From: Muribaculaceae bacterium
GTDB taxonomy: Bacteria > Pseudomonadota > Alphaproteobacteria > Rs-D84
Direction: 5' to 3'
DNA length: 25,646 nt
Assembly: GCA_023665245.1 (NCBI GenBank)
Contig: JAMPEH010000020.1
Span: forward strand, 1-25,646
Shown here: in pieces, positions 17,758 to 24,478 of the stretch
How positions within the stretch are numbered: position 1 is the first letter of the stretch
Layout: every line of letters begins with the position of its first letter
Position numbers and translations under genes: made by a program
Notes under the pieces: generated by a model
The model's input: the letters and a program-made list of their open reading frames with translations, nothing else
The model's database searches: none
What the model was told of the DNA's origin: nothing

Positions 17758-19182
17758 TTATTTTTTAATATGTGTTAATAGTTTAATTTCATAAATAGAT
17801 GAAACTAAAAAACACAACTTAAATATATTCAAGTTAGTATTAACTGGATATGTAGCATCACCAATTAATACAATCATTGAACCATTATGTAGATGTACTT
17901 CAGTATACCATAAATAATGAGGTAAATCGCAATATGATAAATTTAAAATTTTTTCCCTTGTTATATCGTCTAAATTTGAGGCGTCTCTTAATATAGATAA
18001 TAAATGTGCTTTTAATTCAGTATTATCAACAATAATATTTCTCTTTTTAACAATATCGTCTTCTTCAATATTTAATTGGGATATTTGGTTCCGTACAAAA
18101 CCATTATATTCTTCAGCAGTTAAGTATACTCTTTCATGTGTTGCACATATCAAATATGTTTTTTCATTGTTTTTAGGAAAAAGTTCTTTATTTGATGCCA
18201 AACCTATAAAACTATTCTGTCCGATTACATTTTTTAAAAATACACCAGAATCATCATAAACAATGTATTTTTTTGGATTATCATTAGTATGCCCAATTAT
18301 TAATATAACATGTTTTGCCTTATACAAAATAACTGGCAACTCGCTTTCTATATATGTATCTAAAATATTTGTAATATGATTTAAAGCTATAAAATATGAG
18401 TATTCTTCTAAAGAAACTTGTTTTTTGGAAATTCCTCTTTTTTTGACTTTTTTCATTAAATGATAATCCACTGGACTACCATTTGAACGAAATATCTCCA
18501 TCATTTCTGGTCCAGTAAGCCCTTTGCTTGGCAAAGGACTATACTTCATATATTCTTGGATATCATTTACTTTGATTAATTTATGATTAAATTTTTTATT
18601 TGTATATGTTGCAAACATAATAATATCAGCCTGGGCACAAGTAGTAACAACCGTATCTTGTGAGTAAAAAGGAAAAGTTTTTATAGTTATAGCATAAGAT
18701 GATATATGTACAATTTGCTCACATGTCATAATATAATCTTCATTATTAAATTTTAAAACATTCCAATTTGGCATTATAAAAGATAACATTAAATTAAAAT
18801 CTGGTACAGGGCGCAATGTAATATAACCTAAATAACTATTATCTAATATTTTAATATTTTCAGGGCTAAAATGTTCAATGTCGCTATTAAAAAAATGTAC
18901 TCGCATTACTTTATTGCTAGACGAATAGGAAGTATGAGCATAGTGTAAAGAAAAGATTTCTTTCCACACGGATTCTGTATATTCGTTTTCAATAATAACA
19001 TATTTACATTGTTTTATTAATAGATTTATTTTTGATAAAATATGCTCATTAAATAAATCAATCTGAAATTTTAACCCATCATCGTTATCCAATTGCAATA
19101 TTTGCGTTAATCCAAAATTAACACAAATAGTATTAAATAAGAATTGTTCAGAATATTTCTTTATTAATTGTCGAATCATCAC
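17758..19182 (-). CDS. Papain-like (C39-like) cysteine peptidase candidate, intron cargo
   Basis: 474 aa, no signal peptide. The centre holds a papain-type active site pattern: Gln175-Asp, then TTCAQADI with Cys182 as nucleophile, a later hydrophobic strand with IIGHTND (His298), and YIVYDDSG (Asp310/Asp311) as the third member. Before it lies LGYITLRPVP (118-127), a block I associate with uncharacterised C39-like bacterial proteins. The N-terminal ~110 residues (NTICVNFGLTQ..., YVIIENEYTESVWKEI) and C-terminal ~140 residues are unassigned. The start is GTG at 19182 or ATG at 19179; GGGGAG lies 5 nt before the GTG. It starts 1 nt after the two-helix gene's stop. Sequence is far more AT-rich than the tail genes, a sign of transfer. 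Function is inferred: a cytoplasmic or membrane-attached peptidase, perhaps a defence or exclusion effector. Confidence 0.65.
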   Translation of the reverse strand: MMIRQLIKKYSEQFLFNTICVNFGLTQILQLDNDDGLKFQIDLFNEHILSKINLLIKQCKYVIIENEYTESVWKEIFSLHYAHTSYSSSNKVMRVHFFNSDIEHFSPENIKILDNSYLGYITLRPVPDFNLMLSFIMPNWNVLKFNNEDYIMTCEQIVHISSYAITIKTFPFYSQDTVVTTCAQADIIMFATYTNKKFNHKLIKVNDIQEYMKYSPLPSKGLTGPEMMEIFRSNGSPVDYHLMKKVKKRGISKKQVSLEEYSYFIALNHITNILDTYIESELPVILYKAKHVILIIGHTNDNPKKYIVYDDSGVFLKNVIGQNSFIGLASNKELFPKNNEKTYLICATHERVYLTAEEYNGFVRNQISQLNIEEDDIVKKRNIIVDNTELKAHLLSILRDASNLDDITREKILNLSYCDLPHYLWYTEVHLHNGSMIVLIGDATYPVNTNLNIFKLCFLVSSIYEIKLLTHIKK

Positions 19183-19183
19183 A

Positions 19184-19510
19184 TTACTCCCCTTTGTAAA
19201 AGCTAATATTTAAATTCAATGTAATTTTCATAAACATATAAACAGAAATTAATATCAAAAAAGCTCCAATGTTTATTTTTAAATTTTGAATTTCAATATC
19301 ATTAATGTGTATTGTTCCGATTATTAAATTAGATAAATCTCCCTTAATATATAAACATATACCAATAATAAAAATAATTATAGAAACAACATATTGTATA
19401 AGTGTTAATATTACTTGATGTTTTAAAATTTTATGCAGTGCTTTGGGCTTGATATTCTTATCAATTACTACCGATGATTTGGCACGTTCTTCACTCATAT
19501 CTATAATCAT
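19184..19510 (-). CDS. Two-helix membrane protein, first gene of the intron-borne operon
   Basis: 108 aa. A polar N-terminal ~30 residues precede TM1 (about 33-55, VILTLIQYVVSIIIFIIGICLYI) and TM2 (about 79-98, INIGAFLILISVYMFMKITL), joined by a short loop with NDIEIQNL. GGGAG lies upstream of the ATG; a second Met at codon 5 is also possible. Tight spacing to the peptidase gene (1 nt) indicates that the two act together, for example as membrane anchor, sensor or pore. No family is recognised. Confidence 0.75.
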   Translation of the reverse strand: MIIDMSEERAKSSVVIDKNIKPKALHKILKHQVILTLIQYVVSIIIFIIGICLYIKGDLSNLIIGTIHINDIEIQNLKINIGAFLILISVYMFMKITLNLNISFYKGE

Positions 19511-19525
19511 TTGTAATCCACTCCC

Positions 19526-19553
19526 TTATAAATACTATATATAGTATTTATAA
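19526..19553. promoter_or_regulatory. 28-bp perfect palindrome in the leader of the cargo operon
   Basis: TTATAAATACTATA and its exact reverse complement meet without a spacer. It lies about 30 nt downstream of the predicted transcription start and 16 nt before the two-helix gene. It could be an operator for a dimeric repressor or a leader hairpin that covers the ribosome site (AAGGGAG begins within and just after its 3' arm). Confidence 0.6.
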
Positions 19554-19589
19554 ATATATAATATACAATTATTTGTATTATTTTATAAT

Positions 19590-19618
19590 ATTATACAGTA
19601 TATGATGATAGATTACAA
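19590..19618 (-). promoter_or_regulatory. Promoter of the intron-borne peptidase operon
   Basis: TTGTAA (19618-19613), a 17-bp spacer and TATAAT (19595-19590) on the minus strand. It would let the cargo operon be expressed from the lysogen without late phage transcription. Confidence 0.75.
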
Positions 19619-19779
19619 TATTAAATTTTTAAGGGATTATAAATTATTTACTTGAGTTTCTATTTGTCAGAAGACCATCTAATAGCTGTTTCAATACTGT
19701 CATTTTCCATATTTTATTCTCATCGTATCACTGTTATTGTAATATGTACTCTTTAAACTTAAAAATCTATTATGTATTT
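19619..19779. other. AT-rich gap between inverted repeat and cargo promoter
   Basis: About 160 bp. It holds only a 16-codon minus-strand frame (MENDSIETAIRWSSDK, about 19669-19719) with a weak ribosome site, perhaps the start of a lost gene. Nothing else is seen. Confidence 0.4.
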
Positions 19780-19794
19780 TATATTCAATCTCAT

Positions 19795-20220
19795 TCTACA
19801 CTACTTCTCGAAGTTACCTTCTTGCTGGTCTGGTTACCAGCGAGCATAGACATATATGTTTCTCACGCATATATGAAATTAGACTGTACTTCCATATCTC
19901 AGTGAGATATCGTGCCTTCCAGTCGTTGAACCTTCATCCCTCTTTCTTTTAAGTAGAAGAGTAGGGGAGACAGTTTTCCACGCTGTCTATAGCTTGGCTT
20001 CGGACTCTTTCATTTTATTTATTAATTCCCATTTTAATAAATACACCACTTAGCGTTATTGGTTAGCATATGGCAAACATCAACTTTTCCCGTCTTTCGA
20101 CCCTATCATATAGTACCATTACTGGTATATACTTTTGTGTTGAGTTGTTAGTTGGTCCCCGAAATTTGACACCCATGATTTTTTTACTTGGTTATTTGCA
20201 ATATGGCATCACTACCATAC
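19795..20220 (-). ncRNA. Group I intron 2, ribozyme core (interrupts TMP set 2)
   Basis: The 5' splice site is predicted after CCT at 20223-20221: exon ...GUCCU pairs with the guide GGGGAC (20160-20155) with a U.G pair at the splice site. The Q-like GAAGCCAAGC (20001-19992), R-like GGTTCAACGACTGG and S-like AAGTACAGTCT are present, and P7 pairs GACTG (19924-19920) with CAGTC (19886-19882). A P9.1-like hairpin GCTGGT/ACCAGC follows. The A2 frame stops 2 codons inside the intron if unspliced. The 3' splice site is displaced by the 3.7-kb insertion and not resolved. One candidate at 16010/16009 keeps phase 0 and gives a 5-bp P10 (CGAAA with UUUCG), but the last intron base would be A, not the required G. 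No homing endonuclease was recognised. Confidence 0.78.
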
Positions 20221-21387
20221 AGGACAAAATTGTTGTTTTAATTTATCTCTTCCAAGGAAAGCACCTAACCCGCCTAATAGTGGAGTTAGAATGCCAATTT
20301 TACTTATTATTGCATCTAATACATTAACTGCACCAGTTCCAAAACCTACAAATCCTTTTAAAAAGTCGCTGTCAAGTACAGTAGAAGATAGTGATTGAAA
20401 TGCTGCTTCAAACTTCTGTGTTTTTGCCTCAAGCGATTCCAGACATCGTTCTTGTTCCTGCATGGCAGAACCTTCTGCGTTAAGAGCTGCCTCATATGCT
20501 TTTTGGATTTGCCCGGATTGGAATGCCTGAATAAGGGCAGCACCTTGGTTTCCCCTTTGCTTACCGAATAGTATTTCTGTAAGGTCGGCTTGATTTGTTG
20601 AACTTAAATCATTATATACCTCGGAAATATCTTTCATGATATCATAGTAATCCCTAAAATTACCCATGTCATCAAAGATATTTACTTTTCCACCCGTACG
20701 ATTATGAATCTGGGTTTGAACCTTACTGATGGAATCTACAGTTTCATCAACTTCCTCGCCTAATTCCTCTAGGCTGCCTTTCATGCCTCTGATACGCATA
20801 CTCCCAATTTTTAGGAAGTTACCAAACTCAGAAGCATTCTGGGTTATTTCTGTACCACCGGTCAGCATTGCAAGAGTCTTATTTAAGTCTGTTCCACTTG
20901 TTGCCATTGCGGAAGCAGACCGTGATAATCCATCACCGAGTGATGCTGCTGAAGTTCCATATTCATTCCCCAATTTGTTTAGTTTATCGACAATACTAAT
21001 TGCATCTGATGCTTCAATGTTAAAAGCCTTCATTGCCGTAACCATATCAGATACAGCAGTATTGTCATCTGCTTCACTGAGGTTTGCATAAATCGAGCTT
21101 ATTTTAGCAAGTTGTTCTGCCTCGTCCAGTGAAAATCCTAATTTTGCCCAATTTGCTGTTTGTTCAATCAGGCTTGATACAGACCTTCCAAGTTTCTGTG
21201 CGGAATCACATGCAGAATCAAGGAATTGAGTATATTTTAGTTCTGTTTCATCTGTTACCTTATAGAGGTTGGTCATGGCAGTATCTATTTCCAACACTGC
21301 ATCATACATTTTTTTACCGGTTTGTATTGCTTCGGCTTGTATTTTCTTAAACTGTTTAACCAAAGCATCTGATAAATCGTCATTCAT
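20221..21387 (-). CDS. Tape measure protein N-terminal module A2 (5' exon of set 2)
   Basis: 389 codons from ATG 21387 to the predicted splice site, ending ...RDKLKQQFCP. It is a TP901-type TMP core domain: 'AVLEIDTAMTNLYKVTDETE', 'LIEQTANWAKLGFSLDEAEQLAKISSIYANL', 'SMRIRGMKGSLEELGEE', 'LFGKQRGNQGAALIQAF', 'GAVNVLDAI'. Homologous over its length to A1 but clearly diverged after the first 105 bp. The frame is open upstream to an ATG at 21426; GGGAG lies 12 nt before the 21387 ATG, a poor spacing, so translation may be weak or depend on the upstream B1 stop. Unspliced, the frame would end two codons into the intron. Confidence 0.85.
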
Positions 21388-21400
21388 ATATTTACATTGC
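21296..21400. repeat. 105-bp perfect repeat, copy at the A2 start
   Basis: Identical to 25542-25646. It covers the ribosome-site-proximal bases and the first ~30 codons of module A2. Beyond its inner end A1 and A2 diverge at once, so the identity is recent or kept by recombination. Confidence 0.97.
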
Positions 21401-21440
21401 TCCCTTCTACATAAAAATACCCCCATAAAAGGGAGTGGTG

Positions 21441-23354
21441 TTAATCGGCTGCAACGGTAGTACCATTGTGGATATCTTCATAAATTGACTCAAACCCTGA
21501 AAAGGCATCTTTTATGGAATCAAGTGATTTGGCAGGATTAACGGTAATATCCACTTCGGCATTATTATTTAGTTTCTCTATGAAATCCATCCATTGCCGT
21601 TCCGTCCAGTTGTATGATTCCTGTGGAATTAAATCAAGGTTGCCACCTAATATATGCTTTTGCTCATCTGTCAGACTGTTATATACATTATTAGCGGTTA
21701 TATTGCGTTTTGCTGCAGTAGCATTACTGGCATTTTTATTAAAACCTAGGGCATTCAGTATATTTTCTTTATTCTGTATGTCTGCGGAATTGGTTATATA
21801 ACCCAATTCGATTAGTCTGTCAATTAATGCATCAACGCCAGCCTCGGAAACATCAAGCTGTTTAATTAGATGTCCAAAAGCATCTTTATAATTATTGAGG
21901 CTGTTTACACTTAGTAAGTCGTCATAATTCAAAGAACGCAACTGGTCACTTGTAATATCTTGTAACTTATTAAGATATCGTTCAGTGTTTTTGTTCCCGT
22001 TGTTTATGTTTGTATCCAGCTTAAAGCTTAAATCTAATGGTTCATTAATTTTATTTAATAAGTCACCATAAACATATTCTATGCCTAGAATATCTGCTGA
22101 TACATTTTTAAACTCATCACGCAGTTTTTCGTAATTACTATAAGCTTTGTCAATGCCTTCGCCTGTCTCAAGGGCATTATTATATTTTTCTATTCCGTCA
22201 ACCAAGGAATCATAAGCAGATTGTATTTCGGAATTACCATTAACAGAGGATATGGCATACTCTGACATATTTTGAATAGATTGATTGATTTGTTCAGAAC
22301 TGATTTTTTCATTCTTTAATAATTCAGACAAATCATCCAAAACAACATTCACATATTCGTTTGAGTCCCCATACTGCTTGCGTAAAGCGTTTATATCCGC
22401 ATTAATTTGTTTACGGATTTCTTCAGCGGTTCCCTCATACTTATAATTTAAATATACACCATTGCCACTATAATTACTGTTGTAATCATGAATTGCGTCT
22501 ATACCATTTAAGCCCTGTAGATATTTATTATAAATTTCTTCATTGCCGTTGGTTGTCCTACGCTGTTTTGTTATGGATTTGGTATCATTTAAGAAATTCC
22601 AGTCTTCCTTAATGTTCGAGGAATTTTCATTAACAAAATCCTGAGCCTTTTTTCTGGAAATTGTATCCAGCTTTTTTATCTGCTCATCATATTTTCCATT
22701 AACAATATCAATGGCAGAAGCTTCTTTGCCATATTTTGATATCAGGTCTTCCTGAAGGGAAGATAATTGTTCTTTTATGGAATTGTATTCTTCGGTTGTC
22801 AGAAAAGCATTTGTGAGCTGTTCGTTCAAATCCTTATATTTTTCAATAAGCGAATCTAACTCGGATTTTTCCTGCTTATAGGTTGACGTGAGTTCTGTTG
22901 ATTTCTTTAAAGTTTCAGTTATTTTCTCCTGATGTTTATTATAAATACTTGAAATAACAGTACCAATACCAATAATAGCAGTTACACCTGCTATTATTGG
23001 ATGTTTTTTGATAGTTGCCCATAACCCCTTAAATGCATTGCCTAGTCCTAATGTGGAAGCAGTAGTAGCTTCTTGTGAAGCAGTAAGAGCGTTGTTTGTA
23101 GTTATTTGTGCTAATTCTGCTGTGGTTGTTTCAAGAAACTGTCCCTCCAATCCTTGTCCAATCAGAATGTTTTTGATCTGTTCTTCATTTAGTTTTGATT
23201 GGGCTATTGCTGCTTTTACTGCTTCTAAGGAATAACCTTTGGTTGCTCGTTTCAACTCTTGAAGAACGACAATTCTTCCGCTATCGCTAAAGTTGTTTAA
23301 AACATTTTCTATAGAATTTAATACATTTAAAGACTCGCCTACAGCTTTTAATTG
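21441..23354 (-). CDS. Tape measure protein middle module B1, truncated (3' exon of set 1)
   Basis: About 637 codons from the predicted 3' splice site (QLKAVGESLNVLNSI...) to TAA at 21441. It aligns with the first ~680 residues of B2: 'EATTASTLGLGNAFKGLWATIKKHPIIAGVTAIIGIG' (hydrophobic segment about 140-160) and the PQESYNWTERQWMDFI motif. It stops soon after that motif (SIYEDIHNGTTVAAD), where B2 goes on for another ~1100 residues. The conventional ATG at 23357 has no ribosome site, and its G is the predicted last base of intron 1. The module is full-length up to the break and has no frameshift, so it looks maintained rather than decayed. Confidence 0.82.
   Translation of the reverse strand, partial: QLKAVGESLNVLNSIENVLNNFSDSGRIVVLQELKRATKGYSLEAVKAAIAQSKLNEEQIKNILIGQGLEGQFLETTTAELAQITTNNALTASQEATTASTLGLGNAFKGLWATIKKHPIIAGVTAIIGIGTVISSIYNKHQEKITETLKKSTELTSTYKQEKSELDSLIEKYKDLNEQLTNAFLTTEEYNSIKEQLSSLQEDLISKYGKEASAIDIVNGKYDEQIKKLDTISRKKAQDFVNENSSNIKEDWNFLNDTKSITKQRRTTNGNEEIYNKYLQGLNGIDAIHDYNSNYSGNGVYLNYKYEGTAEEIRKQINADINALRKQYGDSNEYVNVVLDDLSELLKNEKISSEQINQSIQNMSEYAISSVNGNSEIQSAYDSLVDGIEKYNNALETGEGIDKAYSNYEKLRDEFKNVSADILGIEYVYGDLLNKINEPLDLSFKLDTNINNGNKNTERYLNKLQDITSDQLRSLNYDDLLSVNSLNNYKDAFGHLIKQLDVSEAGVDALIDRLIELGYITNSADIQNKENILNALGFNKNASNATAAKRNITANNVYNSLTDEQKHILGGNLDLIPQESYNWTERQWMDFIEKLNNNAEVDITVNPAKSLDSIKDAFSGFESIYEDIHNGTTVAAD
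21580..21629. repeat. 50-bp near-identical repeat, copy in B1
   Basis: Partner of 14010-14059 (49/50). It lies about 140 bp before the B1 stop. A crossover here would join B1 to the C-terminal part now attached to B2. Confidence 0.95.
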
Positions 23355-23414
23355 CATTGCTTCGTATAATATGCTAATATTATTTTAAGTTTAGATAGAT
23401 AATGGAGGATTAAA

Positions 23415-23819
23415 ATGACAGTAGATGAAATGTTAAACGTTCTTGACAAAGCAGAAGATTCACCGTTTTATAATATATGTAATCTAATTGGAAAAAATGA
23501 CTTTTCACAAGCAACAAAAGTCATAAAAGACTATCTGCATTGTGATGAAAATACAGCAAAAATCGTATGCATGGATTTTAAGACTAAAGTTTATGATGAA
23601 ATATATAAACCAGATCCAGATCTTTCCCCACAAGAAATAGCCCACAACAACGCAATAGCAAAAGAGTGGCAAAACAAACCTAAATGTCCGACATGTTCAT
23701 CAACCAATGTTCAAAAAATAGGTGGTTTAGAACGAGCTGGCTCAGTTTATATGTTTGGTATTTTTAGCAAGAAGATTAATAAAAGTTTTAAATGTAAAAA
23801 TTGTGGATATACGTGGTAA
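23415..23819 (+). CDS. Zinc-ribbon protein, cargo of intron 1 on the opposite strand
   Basis: 134 aa. The N-terminal half is helical (MTVDEMLNVLDKAEDSPF..., with a KVIKDYLHCDENTAKIVC segment resembling a ribosomal-L7/L12-like or UBA-like helix bundle). The C-terminus has two CxxC knuckles, Cys91/Cys94 (KCPTCSSTNVQKIGG) and Cys127/Cys130 (KCKNCGYTW), a common Firmicutes zinc ribbon. GGAGG lies 7 nt before the ATG. A candidate promoter (TTGCAT 23352-23357, 17-bp spacer, TAATAT 23375-23380) overlaps the 3' splice site. It has its own terminator and is antisense to the TMP transcript. Function unknown. Confidence 0.85.
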   Translation: MTVDEMLNVLDKAEDSPFYNICNLIGKNDFSQATKVIKDYLHCDENTAKIVCMDFKTKVYDEIYKPDPDLSPQEIAHNNAIAKEWQNKPKCPTCSSTNVQKIGGLERAGSVYMFGIFSKKINKSFKCKNCGYTW

Positions 23820-23870
23820 ATTAGCACGACCTTTCTTGAAATTTTTGTTTGTGTTTTTATACACAGAAAG

Positions 23871-23905
23871 CAGCTTTACATGAATATATGTAAAGCTGTT
23901 TTTTT
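23871..23905 (+). terminator. Terminator of the zinc-ribbon gene
   Basis: An 11-bp perfect stem CAGCTTTACAT / ATGTAAAGCTG (23871-23881 with 23888-23898), followed by a run of seven T. Confidence 0.92.
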
Positions 23906-24478
23906 AATGATATCTTCTATAGGATTAATTTATTTTTACTTTGTCCATTCTATTTTGCGTAGTTGGTGATGGAAAAGTAGTAACAATAATTTTTTGCTTG
24001 TATTGTTATATGTAAGAAAATTATTAGAAACTCCATATAACACTATACTTTAAAAGCATATTCAATGAGGTAGAATATACTCTGAGGATCGGTAGTCGAT
24101 GAACATCCATTCCTATTCAACTTGTTAGTCCTTTTTACAGGGTTATTAGTTTAGATGTTATAATCTTAGGAATGTGTGCTGCTGATTTTGTTTAAAACCC
24201 TTGCTAATAGCACTTAGGCACACTCTGTATTTGCATACAGATTACCATATGCCGAATATTCTGTTTTTTCTGCCTTTCGCACATTTACGTCTATTGTTAT
24301 CAATTCCGCTTTAGTCGAATATTCATGAGGTCATTCCAGCAATTACTCCTCGTTAGTTTATTTTAGAACTCCCAATGCATAGACTTGTACTATGAACCAT
24401 TTTATCATTTTCTTATCTATGTTAGCCCAATTAAAAAACTGTAAGCGAGTTTAAAATTGTACCTTTATTCCAAGGTTG

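Larger units (their letters stand above)
16064..19794. mobile_element. AT-rich insertion in intron 2 bounded by 15-bp inverted repeats
   Basis: ATGAGATTGAATATA at 16064-16078 and its perfect reverse complement at 19780-19794 bound 3.7 kb of sequence. Partial copies of the same end occur inside (16519-16529 and 16546-16557), so the insertion looks like two adjacent units: 16064-16529 (glycine-zipper gene) and 16546-19794 (decayed copy, transposase remnant, three-gene operon). No clear target duplication is visible at the outer ends. No intact transposase is inside, so movement would need one in trans. The outer right end abuts the group I intron core, and the outer left end abuts the open frame that runs into TMP exon B2. 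Confidence 0.6.
23355..24478 (-). ncRNA. Group I intron 1 (1124 nt) in TMP set 1
   Basis: P1: exon ...UUUGCU followed by intron CAA pairs with UUGGGC (24430-24425), with a U.G pair exactly at the splice site (exon ends at 24479). P10: the guide's AUUG (24431-24428) pairs with the 3' exon CAAU (23354-23351), which follows a terminal G at 23355. Both exons are then in phase 0, giving ...FIKNFA|QLKAVGES. Core: P-like AATTGCTGGAA and Q-like AATCAGCAGCAC with P4 GCUG/CAGC; R-like GTTCATCGACTA; S-like AAGTATAGTG; P7 ACTA (24096-24093) with TAGT (24045-24042). The core ends near 24030, and the rest is cargo: a zinc-ribbon gene on the other strand. No homing endonuclease was recognised. Confidence 0.85.

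Noticed and set aside
19795..20220. IStron (group I intron fused to an IS605-type element)
   Set aside because: No TnpA/TnpB-like gene is present; the only transposase trace is a broken IS256-type remnant further away.
20070..20327. 85-aa plus-strand ORF over intron 2 core
   Set aside because: It overlaps conserved ribozyme elements and the A2 exon and has no ribosome site.
23355..23357. ATG at 23357 as the start of a separate B1 gene
   Set aside because: No ribosome site precedes it, and its G fits as the terminal base of intron 1 with in-phase exon joining and a matching P10.
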